Shown here one piece after another: positions 23,767 through 34,966 of a stretch of DNA of 56,830 nucleotides. Both the position numbers and the translations under genes were made by a program. Source of the DNA: Promicromonospora sp. MEB111 (GTDB lineage Bacteria > Actinomycetota > Actinomycetes > Actinomycetales > Cellulomonadaceae); contig NZ_JARVSD010000023.1 of NCBI RefSeq assembly GCF_030209445.1, positions 1 to 56,830 of the forward strand, read 5' to 3'. The stretch's first letter is position 1. Each line of letters opens with the position of its first letter. The notes under the pieces were generated by a model. It searched no databases. It was not told where the DNA came from and saw only the letters and a program-made list of their open reading frames with translations.

Positions 23767-25916
23767 CCGGCCAGGCGGTTCCACAGGAACGTCCAGTGCG
23801 TCGCCGCCATGTACGCCGCCTGCGCGTTGTTCGCCGCGCCGCCGTGGCCGCCCTCGATGTTCTCGTAGTACGTCACGTCCTTGCCCGCGGCCAGCATGAG
23901 TGCCGCCATCTTGCGGGCGTGGCCCGGGTGCACCCGGTCGTCCTTGGTCGACGTCGTGAACAGCACCGGCGGGTACTCCCGCGCGGCGTCGAACAGGTGG
24001 TACGGCGAGAACGTCCGCACGAACTCCCAGTCGGCTGTGTCCGGGTCGCCGTACTCGGCCATCCAGGAGGCGCCCGCCAGCAGGTGCGAGTACCGCTTCA
24101 TGTCCAGCAGCGGGACGCCCACGATGATCGCGCCGAACAGCTCCGGGTACTGCGTGAGCATGTTGCCCGCCAGCAGCCCGCCGTTGGAGCGGCCCTCCAT
24201 GCCCAGTCGCCCCGGCACGGTGACGCCCCGCGCGACGAGGTCGCGCGCCACGGCCGCGAAGTCCTCGTAGGCCCGGTGCCGGTCGGCCTTCAACGCCGCC
24301 TGGTGCCAGGCCGGGCCGTACTCGCCGCCGCCGCGGATGTTCGCCACGGCGTACACCCCGCCGCGGTCCAGCCACGCCCGCCCGATCGTGCCCGAGTACC
24401 CCGGCAGGATCGCGTGCTCGAACCCGCCGTAGCCCCACAGCAGCGTGGGCGCGGGACCGGCCTGCCCGGACACGAGGTCCGCCCGGCCGACGACGAAGTA
24501 CGGGACGCGCGTGCCGTCGTCCGACACCGTGAACTCCTGGCGCACCTCCAGGCCCGCCGCCTCGAAGTACGACGGCGCGGACTTCAGCACCTCCGGCACG
24601 TCCTGCGCCGCGCCCACGGTGGTCAGGCCCAGCGTCGACGGCGTCAGGTAGCCCGTGGTCACCACCCAGACGTCGTCGGAGTCGACGACGTCCACCGCGC
24701 CGACGCCCACCGTGAGCAGCTCGCCGCCCACGGGCAGGTCGGAGCGCACCCAGGCGGTCCCGGCGGCCGGGTCCTCGGGCGGCGTCAGCACGTGCAGCAG
24801 GTTCTTCACGTCGTCGAGCACGTTGACCACGAGGTGGTGGCGCGTCCAGGTGGTCCCGGCGAGCGACGTCGTCGGCGTCGGCTCGAAGAGGACCGTCAGG
24901 TCGCGGGAACCGGCCATGAAGGCGTCGAACGGCGCGGCCAGCAGGGAGCCGGCGCGGTACGTCGTGCCGGCCGGCGTCCAGTCGTCGCGCAGCCGCACCA
25001 GCATCCACTCACGGTGCAGGCCCACGTTCGCCGAGTCCGGGACGTCGATCTTCGTGAGGGTCTGCTCGTCCGTGCCGACGCCGGTGGCCAGGTACGTCTC
25101 GTTGGCGTAGAAGCGCAGCGCGCGGTGCACCAGGTCGCGCTCGAAGCCCGGCGTGTGCGATCGGGACGCGCTGATGTACATGTCCTGCTCGGTGCCCTCG
25201 TAGACGAGGGTCGCCTCGGCCAGCGGCGTGCCGCGCCGCCACCGCTTCACCTGCCGCGGGTAGCCCGACGGCGTCATGGTGCCGGCGCCGAAGTCGGTGA
25301 ACACGTAGACCGTGTCCGCGTCGACCCAGGACAGCCCGCCCTTGGCCTGGTCGCGCACGAACCCGCCCTCGTCCTGCGGCACGAACCGCTTGTCGACCAG
25401 GTCGAACTCGCGCGTGACGTCCGAGTCGGAGCCGCCGGGCGACAGATCGACGAGCGCGTGCCGGCGGGGCTCGCCCGCCGCGAGCTGCTCCGGCGTCGGC
25501 CGCAGGACGCTCGCGCCGTGCCAGACCCAGCTCTCGCCCTCCTGCTCGCCGAGCGCGTCGAGGTCGAGCACGACCTCCCACTCCGGGTCGTCGGTGCGGT
25601 AGGAGTCGAGGGTGGTGCGGCGCCACAGGCCGCGCTGGTGCTCGGCGTCCTGCCAGAAGTTGTAGTAGTGCTCGCCCACCTTCGAGACGTGCGGGATCTT
25701 GTCGTCCGAGTCGAGGACCTCGCGGACCTCGCCCTCGACCGTCGTGAACAGGTCGCCGCCGAGCACGGCGGCGCTGTGCGCGTTGCGCTCGCGGACCCAG
25801 TCCAGGGCGGTGTCGCCCTCGACGTCCTCGAGCCAGGCGAACGGGTCGGTCGCGGGGTCGAGGGGGGTCGTCGGGAGAGCGGTTCGGGGGGCGGTCTGGG
25901 TGGGCTCGGCGCTCAT
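23763..25916 (-). CDS. prolyl oligopeptidase family serine peptidase
   Basis: The ~717-residue protein has an N-terminal DPFAWLEDVEGDTALDWVRE typical of the S9A family, a beta-propeller domain, and a C-terminal alpha/beta hydrolase domain. The nucleophile Ser is in LGMEGRSNGGLLAGNML, the Asp region is FTTSTKDDRVHPGHARKM, and the His is in IEGGHGGAANNAQAAY. There is no signal peptide, so it should act on short Pro-containing peptides in the cytoplasm. I prefer ATG 25916 over GTG 25925. The stop falls in a palindromic repeat. It is divergent from the conservon. Confidence 0.92.
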   Translation of the reverse strand: MSAEPTQTAPRTALPTTPLDPATDPFAWLEDVEGDTALDWVRERNAHSAAVLGGDLFTTVEGEVREVLDSDDKIPHVSKVGEHYYNFWQDAEHQRGLWRRTTLDSYRTDDPEWEVVLDLDALGEQEGESWVWHGASVLRPTPEQLAAGEPRRHALVDLSPGGSDSDVTREFDLVDKRFVPQDEGGFVRDQAKGGLSWVDADTVYVFTDFGAGTMTPSGYPRQVKRWRRGTPLAEATLVYEGTEQDMYISASRSHTPGFERDLVHRALRFYANETYLATGVGTDEQTLTKIDVPDSANVGLHREWMLVRLRDDWTPAGTTYRAGSLLAAPFDAFMAGSRDLTVLFEPTPTTSLAGTTWTRHHLVVNVLDDVKNLLHVLTPPEDPAAGTAWVRSDLPVGGELLTVGVGAVDVVDSDDVWVVTTGYLTPSTLGLTTVGAAQDVPEVLKSAPSYFEAAGLEVRQEFTVSDDGTRVPYFVVGRADLVSGQAGPAPTLLWGYGGFEHAILPGYSGTIGRAWLDRGGVYAVANIRGGGEYGPAWHQAALKADRHRAYEDFAAVARDLVARGVTVPGRLGMEGRSNGGLLAGNMLTQYPELFGAIIVGVPLLDMKRYSHLLAGASWMAEYGDPDTADWEFVRTFSPYHLFDAAREYPPVLFTTSTKDDRVHPGHARKMAALMLAAGKDVTYYENIEGGHGGAANNAQAAYMAATHWTFLWNRLAG

Positions 25917-26231
25917 GGTGAGCACCCTACGCGGCCGGTCGCGGCCGCCGCCGACGTCGGGCCCGCTTGCCGTCCGCCTGAACCCTCCGCGCCCGTTTTT
26001 TGCTGATTTGGGGGGCTACCCGGCCACGGGCTCTCCCCATTCCTCACTGGCACATATTTTCGCACTTCGCACCACGGCCGTGCCCTTCCACGGGTGGGAC
26101 GCCCTGTGGTAGAAACTGCACTCCAGGGGGTTGTTCGCCCCCTTCAGCCGAGTTCGAGGTCCAGGTCGCGGTATCCGCCCTGTCCGGACCACCCGAACTC
26201 TGACGACACAACTACTAGGGGGATCGGCTCG
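25917..26231. promoter_or_regulatory. divergent intergenic region upstream of the conservon
   Basis: This 315-bp gap between the peptidase and the conservon has AT-richer patches (CGTTTTTTGCTGATTT near 25994; CACATATTTTCGCAC near 26051) that probably hold divergent promoters. A short hairpin, AGGGGG (26125-26130) / CCCCCT (26138-26143), lies in the likely leader of the conservon mRNA. AGGGGGAT about 8 nt before GTG 26232 serves as its ribosome binding site. No gene is visible. Confidence 0.5.
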
Positions 26232-27917
26232 GTGAGCTCGATGTCTTCTTCTCCTCCGCCCAGCAGGCTGCGCCAGGTCGCGCCCTGGGTGTGCGTCGCC
26301 GGTGTGCTCGCCTACGTCCTCGTGGCACCCGTCCTGTTCACCGCCACCGGCGCCAGCTCCACGTGGCCCGCCTGGCTCGTCGGCATCGCTGCCGTCGGGC
26401 TCGCCGTGGCCGCCGCGCTGATCGCCGCGCGGTCCTCCCGTGACGACCTCGCCTCGCACGAGGACCTGCTCCTCGCGTACCGCCGGGCCGAGGAGCGCGC
26501 CGACGCCGCCTCCGCGGCCCTCGACGCCCTGGCGAAGGAGCAGCTGCCCGCGTTCCTCGACAGCGAGCCCGCTCCGCCGCTCCCGCACCTCCCGGGCGAC
26601 GCCCGGGCCCAGGCGCGCCTGGACGAGGCGGCCGGCATGCTCGCCCGCGTCCAGGAGGAGCGGGTCGCCCGCCGCGACGCGGTCCAGGTCGCCGTCGTGG
26701 CACTGAGCCGCAAGGTCCAGGCCGCCGCGCACCGCATCCAGGAGGAGGCGGCGCGCATGGTGCAGCGCCACCCCACCGACGCGGACATCCTGCAGACCTC
26801 CATGCGCGTCGACCACGCGGCGGCCCAGCAGGCCCGCCAGGCCCAGAGCCTCGCGGCCCTGTGCGGCGAGTGGCCGGGCCAGCAGTGGAGCGAGCCGCTC
26901 CCGCTGCCCGACGTCGTCAAGGGTGCTGCCAGCCGCATCACCGCGTTCCACCGGGTCGAGGTGTCGGGCGACCCCGGCGTCGCCGTCTCGGCGCGCATCG
27001 TCGAACCGCTCATCCACCTCGTGGCCGAGCTGCTGTCCAACGCCACGCAGTCCTCGCCGCCCACCACGCAGGTGCTCGTCGCCCTGCGCCAGGTGCAGCG
27101 CGGCGCGGTCGTCGAGATCGACGACTGCGGTGTGGGCCTCGACCTCAAGCAGCTCGAGCAGGCGCGCGACATCGCCTCCGGCAAGCGCGAGATCAGCATC
27201 ACCGAGCTGGGCGAGATCCCGCAGACGGGCCTCGCGGTGGTCGGCACCTACGCCCGCCGTCACGGCTTCCGCGTGGACGTCACCGAGTCCGTCTACGGCG
27301 GCCTCCGCGCGATCGTCATGATCCCGGCCGAGCTCACCGAGGCCGTGGTGCCGTCGGGCATGCTCACACCCGCCGCCACGCTGCCGAGCGCCAACGTCCC
27401 GTCCACCGGCGTCGCGGCGCTCGCGTCGAGCCGAGCTGCCACCGCCGTCGTGGAGGCACCGCTCCCGCGCGAGCTGCCCACGGCGAAGCCCGCCGAGGAC
27501 GACGAGTGGCCAGCCCCTGCGGCGCCCGACGCCGCGACCGTGCTACCCGTCGAGCCGCTGAGCGTGCCCGGCGACGTGGTCGAGGACGAGGAGGAGACGC
27601 CCGTGGCCGGTGCTCACGTGAAGGCCCCCGGTGAGCTTCCCCTACGCCCTGGGCGAGCCCGCCCTGAGGATGACGAGTTCCCCGAGCCGGCTGCGCTCCC
27701 GCAGCGGCGGTCACGCCGTGGAGAGGCTGACGTGCCCACCGACCGGGCCGAGCCCAGGCCGGAGCCTCGTACCGAGGACGCCGGTCCCGCCCAGACGGCC
27801 GAGGAGGCCGGTGAGTGGATGGGCGCCTTCTTCAGCTCGAGCGAGGCGCGGTTCGGGGACTCACCAGACAGCAGCGAACCGCCGGCTGGTGCCGGCGGAA
27901 CTTCGGAGGACCGATGA
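26232..27917 (+). CDS. conservon sensor histidine-kinase-like protein (CvnA type)
   Basis: This is the first gene of a five-gene conservon. In Streptomyces such operons encode membrane-associated complexes that resemble eukaryotic G-protein-coupled systems. The ~561-residue protein has two N-terminal membrane helices (VAPWVCVAGVLAYVLVAPVL; WPAWLVGIAAVGLAVAAALI) with almost no external domain, and then a helical region with MRVDHAAAQQARQAQSL in the place of a dimerisation helix. An HATPase_c domain follows: N-box ELLSNATQSS, IDDCGVGLDLKQL, and TGLAVVGTYARRHGFRVDV. The last ~200 residues are a Pro/Glu-rich disordered tail. GTG 26232 fits the ribosome binding site; ATG 26241 is the alternative. 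Confidence 0.9.
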   Translation: MSSMSSSPPPSRLRQVAPWVCVAGVLAYVLVAPVLFTATGASSTWPAWLVGIAAVGLAVAAALIAARSSRDDLASHEDLLLAYRRAEERADAASAALDALAKEQLPAFLDSEPAPPLPHLPGDARAQARLDEAAGMLARVQEERVARRDAVQVAVVALSRKVQAAAHRIQEEAARMVQRHPTDADILQTSMRVDHAAAQQARQAQSLAALCGEWPGQQWSEPLPLPDVVKGAASRITAFHRVEVSGDPGVAVSARIVEPLIHLVAELLSNATQSSPPTTQVLVALRQVQRGAVVEIDDCGVGLDLKQLEQARDIASGKREISITELGEIPQTGLAVVGTYARRHGFRVDVTESVYGGLRAIVMIPAELTEAVVPSGMLTPAATLPSANVPSTGVAALASSRAATAVVEAPLPRELPTAKPAEDDEWPAPAAPDAATVLPVEPLSVPGDVVEDEEETPVAGAHVKAPGELPLRPGRARPEDDEFPEPAALPQRRSRRGEADVPTDRAEPRPEPRTEDAGPAQTAEEAGEWMGAFFSSSEARFGDSPDSSEPPAGAGGTSEDR

Positions 27918-28327
27918 CTACGCAGGCCGACGGCATGACGAGCACCGACGGCAACAGCTGGATGCTCGAGCTCATCAGTGGTGTACGGGGGGTCAAGCAT
28001 GTAGTGGTGCTCACCTCCGACGGGCTGATGAAGGTTCGGACCGACCAGACCCCGCTCGACGTGGCCGACAAGGTCTCGGCGGCTTGCGCCGGACTGGCGG
28101 CGCTGGGTATCGGGATGGCGAGGGAGTTCGGGAACAGCGACACCATTCGCCAGGTGATGGTGGAGTACGACGGCGGCTTCCTGTTCGTCCGGGGGGCTGG
28201 CGACGGCTCCCGCCTGGCGGTCGTCACGGACACGGTGATCGACCCGGCGCTGATTGCCCAGCAGATGCAGGCCCAGGTGCTCATGATCGGGGAGCGCACG
28301 CTGGGCACGGAGCGGATCAACAGCTGA
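27914..28327 (+). CDS. roadblock/LC7 domain protein of the conservon (CvnB type)
   Basis: The 137-residue protein fits a single roadblock/LC7 domain: SWMLELISGVRGVKHVVVLT, SDGLMKVRTD, AACAGLAALGIGMAREFGN, QVMVEYDGGFLFVRGAG, and DSRLAVVTD-like strands ending in LMIGERTLG. In prokaryotes these proteins act as partners or activators of small Ras-like GTPases of the MglA/CvnD kind, and one is encoded two genes downstream. The ATG overlaps the kinase-like gene stop (ATGA). Confidence 0.93.
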   Translation: MTTQADGMTSTDGNSWMLELISGVRGVKHVVVLTSDGLMKVRTDQTPLDVADKVSAACAGLAALGIGMAREFGNSDTIRQVMVEYDGGFLFVRGAGDGSRLAVVTDTVIDPALIAQQMQAQVLMIGERTLGTERINS

Positions 28328-28437
28328 TCCCGCCTCCGGCGTCGTCATGGAAAGCAGTACCCGGGCCCACCGCGGCCCGGTCGTTCCAAGCACCACCAGC
28401 TCGACCGATACCTGATCGACCAACAGGGGGCGAGGGG

Positions 28438-28791
28438 ATGGACTCCGAGGAGTACCGCGATCACCCGGTGCGCTCGTACGTGCTCACCTCGGGACGTGCA
28501 CACCCGTCGCGCAACACGCTGCGACCGGAGACGCTCGTGCGCGCCGTCGAGAGCCGGCCTGTGCTCTCGACGGCGGGCCGGCTGGAGCGTGAGCTGGTGC
28601 AGCTGTGCCACGGCACGCTCGCGCTGGCCGAGGTGGCGGCGTACCTGCAGCTACCGGTGAGCCTCGTGGCGGTCATGGTCTCCGACCTGGTCGACGCGGG
28701 GAACCTGACGATTCGTTCCAACCATCAAGCGCACGTCCTGCCCGGCAAGGACATCCTGGAGAAGATTCTCGATGGACTCCGCAAGCTCTGA
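28438..28791 (+). CDS. DUF742 protein of the conservon (CvnC type)
   Basis: The 117-residue protein has the DUF742 layout: HPVRSYVLTSGRAHPSRN at the N-terminus and then a winged-helix-like half (ELVQLCHGTLALAEVAAYLQ, LPVSLVAVMVSDLVDAGNL), ending in ILEKILDGLRKL. The family is found almost only in conservons. The helix-turn-helix-like core may mediate protein or DNA contact; no function is proven. It starts after a 110-bp gap, with GAGGGG just before ATG 28438. Its 3' end overlaps the GTPase gene by 20 bp. Confidence 0.92.
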   Translation: MDSEEYRDHPVRSYVLTSGRAHPSRNTLRPETLVRAVESRPVLSTAGRLERELVQLCHGTLALAEVAAYLQLPVSLVAVMVSDLVDAGNLTIRSNHQAHVLPGKDILEKILDGLRKL

Positions 28792-29383
28792 CCGCACCGT
28801 GCCCGGACAGCACCTTGCGCCGACCGTGGCACGGTCGGTCAAGATCCTTGTCGTGGGTGCCTTCGGGGTGGGCAAGACGACGCTGATCGGTGCGGTCAGC
28901 GAGATCGAACCGCTGCGTACCGAGGAACGCATCACGACGGCGAGCGTGGGTATCGACCCGGGGCAGCCGAACAAGGAGACGACGACGGTCGCGATGGACT
29001 TCGGTCGCATCACCGTGACCGAGGACATCGCGCTCTACCTGTTCGGCACCCCGGGCCAGCGCCGCTTCTGGGACCTGTGGTCCGGTCTGGCGGACGGCGC
29101 CGTCGGCGCCCTCGTCATGATCGACACCCGGCACCTCGAGGACAGCTTCGAGGTCCTGGACCAGCTGGAGCTGCGCACAAAGATCCCGTTCGCGGTGGTC
29201 GTCAACCAGTTCCCGGACTCGCCGGACTACCCGCTGGAGCGGGTCCGCGCGGCGCTGGACCTGCTGCCGGAGACGCCCATCGTCGAGTGCGACGCGCGGG
29301 ACCGGCAGTCGGCCGTGCTGACCCTCATCACCCTGGTCGAGCACGCGATGACCTTCCCGGTCTTCCAGAAGGTCAACGCGTGA
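28772..29383 (+). CDS. small Ras-like GTPase of the conservon (CvnD type)
   Basis: The 203-residue protein has Walker A GAFGVGKTTL (residues 29-38), a switch-I-type threonine segment ITTASVGIDPG, the G3-type motif LFGTPGQRRFWDLW, and VVVNQFPDSPDYPL at the place of the guanine-specificity motif (NKxD replaced). These replacements are usual in the CvnD/MglA-like group. The roadblock protein is the expected regulator. ATG 28772 overlaps the DUF742 gene by 20 bp; a GTG at 28799 would remove the overlap but shorten the N-terminus. The next gene's GTG overlaps its stop. Confidence 0.92.
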   Translation: MDSASSDRTVPGQHLAPTVARSVKILVVGAFGVGKTTLIGAVSEIEPLRTEERITTASVGIDPGQPNKETTTVAMDFGRITVTEDIALYLFGTPGQRRFWDLWSGLADGAVGALVMIDTRHLEDSFEVLDQLELRTKIPFAVVVNQFPDSPDYPLERVRAALDLLPETPIVECDARDRQSAVLTLITLVEHAMTFPVFQKVNA

Positions 29384-30621
29384 CGTTGGCCAACAGACTG
29401 CATCGGCGGCTGGAAGACATTCCGGACCGGATGCAGCTGTCGGACATCACGACCGCGCGCGACCCGCACAAGCTCTACGAGCGGCTGCGGGACGAATGGG
29501 GCCCGGTGGCCCCCATGGACCTGGAGCCGGGTGTGCCCGCCTGGCTCGTCCTCGGGTACGACGAGGCGAGCAGCGTGATGCGCAACGAGCTGCTGTTCTC
29601 GCGCAACTCGCGCAACTGGCGGTACGTCCAGGAGCGCTCCCTGCCCGCGGACTCGGGCGTGTTCGCCGCGCTCGCCCCCCGCGAGAACGCGTACTTCCTG
29701 GACGGGATGCAGCAGCGCCGGCTGCGCGCCCCGCTCGACGACGCCCTCGGCGGCGTCGACGAGAAGCGCCTGGCCCGTACGGTCGCTGTGACGTGCGAGG
29801 CGATCATCGACCGCCTCATGCCGCGCGGCGAGGCGGACCTGGTGAAGGACTACGCGGTGGCGGTCCCCGTCATGGTCATGACCGAGATGTTCGGCATGAG
29901 CCTGTCCGACGGGAACAAGATGCACGAGCTCACCGAGGCCCTCTACGCCGGCAAGGAGAAGGCGCGGGCCGCGGCGATGGAGCAGGAGTCGCTGCTCGCG
30001 GTGCTCGTGGCGACGCACCGGGCCGAGCCCGGCGAGGACCTCACCACGGCCCTGGTGAACCACCCGAACCACGCGAACGACGTCGAGGTCATGGCCTCGA
30101 TCGGCGTGATGTTCAGCCTGGGCCACGACGCCGAGATCGCCTGGATCGCGAGCACACTGCACATGATCCTGACCGACCCGGCGTTCGCGGCCCGCGTGCG
30201 CCGCGGCCGGCTCGACCTCGACGACGCGCTGGACGAGGTGTCCCGGCGTCATCCGCCGGCGCCGCACGTGCTGCCCCGGTTCGCCCGGCAGGACTGCGAG
30301 CTGGGCGGACGCCGGATCGCGCTCGGCGACGCCCTCGTCCCCGCAGTGGCGGCGGCGAACGCCGACCGGGCCATCCGCACGGACGACCCGTGGGAGGAGC
30401 TGGGCAGCCGGTTCCACCTCACGTGGGGTGCGGGCGCGCACTCCTGCCCGGCCCACCGCATCGGCCCGCTCATCGGCCGGATCGCCGTGGACACCCTGCT
30501 GCGCCGCATCCTCGACATGGAGCTGACGGTGGCGTACGACTCGATCAAGATGTCGGTCTCACCGTGGTCGCGCTACCCGCGCAGCCTGCCGGTGCGGTTC
30601 ACGTCCCCGCTGACCGTCTGA
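29380..30621 (+). CDS. cytochrome P450 of the conservon (CvnE type)
   Basis: The 413-residue P450 is translationally coupled to the GTPase gene (GTGA overlap). The heme thiolate Cys is about residue 356 in LTWGAGAHSCPAHRIGPLIG; the residue two after Cys is Ala where Gly is usual. The K-helix ExxR is kept as EVSRRHPPAPH. The I-helix segment FSLGHDAEIAWIAST lacks the usual acid-Thr pair needed for normal oxygen activation. P450s closing conservons in Streptomyces belong to the CYP157 group, which is known for motif deviations. This one may therefore be weakly active or have a different role. The substrate is unknown. Confidence 0.93.
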   Translation: MTLANRLHRRLEDIPDRMQLSDITTARDPHKLYERLRDEWGPVAPMDLEPGVPAWLVLGYDEASSVMRNELLFSRNSRNWRYVQERSLPADSGVFAALAPRENAYFLDGMQQRRLRAPLDDALGGVDEKRLARTVAVTCEAIIDRLMPRGEADLVKDYAVAVPVMVMTEMFGMSLSDGNKMHELTEALYAGKEKARAAAMEQESLLAVLVATHRAEPGEDLTTALVNHPNHANDVEVMASIGVMFSLGHDAEIAWIASTLHMILTDPAFAARVRRGRLDLDDALDEVSRRHPPAPHVLPRFARQDCELGGRRIALGDALVPAVAAANADRAIRTDDPWEELGSRFHLTWGAGAHSCPAHRIGPLIGRIAVDTLLRRILDMELTVAYDSIKMSVSPWSRYPRSLPVRFTSPLTV

Positions 30622-30666
30622 CGGCGCCGGGCCGGGCGTCCGACGCCGCCTGACCACTGCCGGACA

Positions 30667-30707
30667 CACCTCGGGCCCGGCCGGATCTCCCGGCCGGGCC
30701 CGAGGTG
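30667..30707. terminator. bidirectional terminator between the conservon and the monooxygenase
   Basis: This perfect 18-bp stem has arms CACCTCGGGCCCGGCCGG (30667-30684) and its complement (30690-30707) around a 5-nt loop. It lies between convergent genes. There is no strong T-tract. Confidence 0.8.
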
Positions 30708-30754
30708 CGTCCTGACTGTGTCGCAGAAGGACGGCCTGAGGGTGGAGGTGGTCG

Positions 30755-32284
30755 TCAGCTCACGGACGAGTCCGAGCCGACGCGGTCCTTGGGTGCCTGG
30801 GCGCGGATCCGCTCCTTCAGGCGCGGCACCACGTTCTTGTAGACGGACGGGTCGATCGGCAGGAGCCACTGGATCGCCTGGGCGCGCGGGCTGATGTTCA
30901 CGCCGGCCTCGTCCAGGGTCTCGTCGATCTGGTGCATCGAGAACGGGATGACGTTGGTGCCGCGGGCGTGCTTGCCGCCCGTGCGCTGCTCCATCCACGC
31001 CACGCGCTCGGCGACGTGCTTGCGCCGCTCCTCGATCGGGGGCAGGTTCACGACGCCGCCCAGGTACGCGGCGATCCAGATCGCGCCCGCCTCGGCGGAC
31101 AGGGGCGAGAACAGCGACGAGTTGTAGCCGGCGAAGGTCAGGTTCGGCACGCCGTCGGGCAGGATCTGGCGGTAGAGCTTGTAGTTGCCGTCCTCGTCCA
31201 GCAGACGGGCGGCCACGCTGTCGTCCAGGAACGGCACGCGCTGGTGGAAGCCCGTGCCGCAGACGACGAGGTCGGCGGGGATCCGGGAGCCGTCGCTGAG
31301 GACCGCGACCGGCTTGTCGCCGTCCGCCTCGAAGCGCTGGATCTCGGTGTCGCGGTGCACCTTGATCGCGCCGCTCGCGACCTGCTCGTAGAACCCGTCC
31401 GTGGACAGCGACACGGTGCTGTTGGCGATGTCGGCGAACTCGCCCTTGGGCACGAGCCCGAGCTTCTTGAGCTTGAACTGCCAGGTCGCGACCGACCCGA
31501 TGCTGGAGAGCATGCTCGCGCGCACCTTGTCGCCGGGGCCGTGCAGGAACCGCTCCATGCCGTTGTCCAGCTCCTGGTACTTGAACAGGGCCTCGCCGAG
31601 GCGGGACAGCAGCAGGTACTTCATGTTCAGGGAGTTGGCGATGCGCTTGGGCATCTTCCACAGCAGGCGCCGGGCGACGACGGTGGTGGACTCGGCGACC
31701 ACGCCGATCTCGGCGGCGACGTCGCACGCCGACTTGCCGTAGCCGACCACCACGACGTTCTTGCCGCGGGCGTCCTCCAGGTTGTTGAGCTGGCTGGACG
31801 CCACGAGCTTGCCGCCGGCGCGGACCAGGTCGGCGTAGCCCTCGTACTGCGGGAAGACCGGGTCGGAGAAGATGCCGTTGGCCACGACCAGGTGGTCGAA
31901 CCGCTCGGGCGCCGAGACGGGGGCGCCGATGCGGCGCGCCGTCACCATCCAGCCGTCCTCGGCGTCGGTGAGCTCGGCGCGCACGACCTCGGTCGCGAGC
32001 CGGAGGTAGGGGCGCAGCTCGAACTTCGCGACGTACCGCTCCAGGTAGGCCTGGACCTGCTCGCCGGTGGGCCACTCCGGGTAGTCGCGCGGCATCGGCA
32101 GGTCCGAGAACGCGTACGAATCCTTGTTGTTCTGCGTCCGGAGACCGGAGTACCGGCGGGTCGCGCTCCACACCCCGCCGACGTCCGGCGCCTTTTCGAA
32201 GACGGTGACCTCGTGGTCGAACTCGCGGAGGGTTTTCGCGGTGGCGAGACCTGCGAACCCGGCACCGACGACGGCGATCTTCAA
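30755..32284 (-). CDS. flavin-containing monooxygenase (FMO/Baeyer-Villiger-like)
   Basis: The ~509-residue protein has an N-terminal FAD motif KIAVVGAGFAGLATAKTLRE, a NADPH-binding motif VVVVGYGKSACDVAAEIG near residue 180, and VVCGTGFHQRVPF in the C-terminal flavin region. YPEWPTGEQVQAYLERY matches the FMO family. The canonical FxGxxxHxxx(Y/F) fingerprint is not clear (the equivalent segment reads VVANGIFSDPVFPQYEGY). The substrate is unknown. I place the start at TTG 32284, directly before KIAVVG and after GCAGGGG; an upstream ATG at 32416 would add 44 residues of poor quality. Confidence 0.85.
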   Translation of the reverse strand: MKIAVVGAGFAGLATAKTLREFDHEVTVFEKAPDVGGVWSATRRYSGLRTQNNKDSYAFSDLPMPRDYPEWPTGEQVQAYLERYVAKFELRPYLRLATEVVRAELTDAEDGWMVTARRIGAPVSAPERFDHLVVANGIFSDPVFPQYEGYADLVRAGGKLVASSQLNNLEDARGKNVVVVGYGKSACDVAAEIGVVAESTTVVARRLLWKMPKRIANSLNMKYLLLSRLGEALFKYQELDNGMERFLHGPGDKVRASMLSSIGSVATWQFKLKKLGLVPKGEFADIANSTVSLSTDGFYEQVASGAIKVHRDTEIQRFEADGDKPVAVLSDGSRIPADLVVCGTGFHQRVPFLDDSVAARLLDEDGNYKLYRQILPDGVPNLTFAGYNSSLFSPLSAEAGAIWIAAYLGGVVNLPPIEERRKHVAERVAWMEQRTGGKHARGTNVIPFSMHQIDETLDEAGVNISPRAQAIQWLLPIDPSVYKNVVPRLKERIRAQAPKDRVGSDSSVS

Positions 32285-32354
32285 GGGACCCCTGCTCTCA
32301 GTAGATTTGCGGCATTTTGCTCGAATGGTAGCGGGACCCGCTCCTGTGCGATAG

Positions 32355-34733
<2,379 letters not shown>

Positions 34734-34757
34734 GTCGGTGGCCTCCTGACCTCCACA

Positions 34758-34785
34758 CCGGCCGGGTCGACGACGCCCCGGCCGG
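34758..34785 (+). terminator. ligA terminator hairpin
   Basis: CCGGCCGGG (34758-34766) pairs with CCCGGCCGG (34777-34785) 25 bp after the ligA stop. There is no T-tract, as is common in actinobacteria. Confidence 0.55.
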
Positions 34786-34893
34786 CGCGGAGGCCGGCAG
34801 CCATGCCCGCAGACGCCCCCATGTCGTGCACCTACCCGTGCCCGTGCACATACCCGGGAGAAGGCGACATCCCGGTAACGCTGAGCATCTGAC

Positions 34894-34931
34894 AACTTTT
34901 GCTTGACGCCCGACAGAAGTCCTCGTAGGTT
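34894..34931 (+). promoter_or_regulatory. promoter with putative ROK operator upstream of the DUF1080 gene
   Basis: TTGACG (34903-34908), a 17-bp spacer and TAGGTT (34926-34931) form a good sigma-70-type promoter. The -35 box is enclosed by a dyad, AACTTTTG (34894-34901) N12 CAGAAGTC (34914-34921), with 6 of 8 positions symmetric. The same sequence with perfect arms lies in front of the ABC importer at 39294, next to a ROK repressor gene. Confidence 0.7.
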
Positions 34932-34966
34932 CTAGCCGCAAGGTCAACGCCGACCGAGGAGAACTC

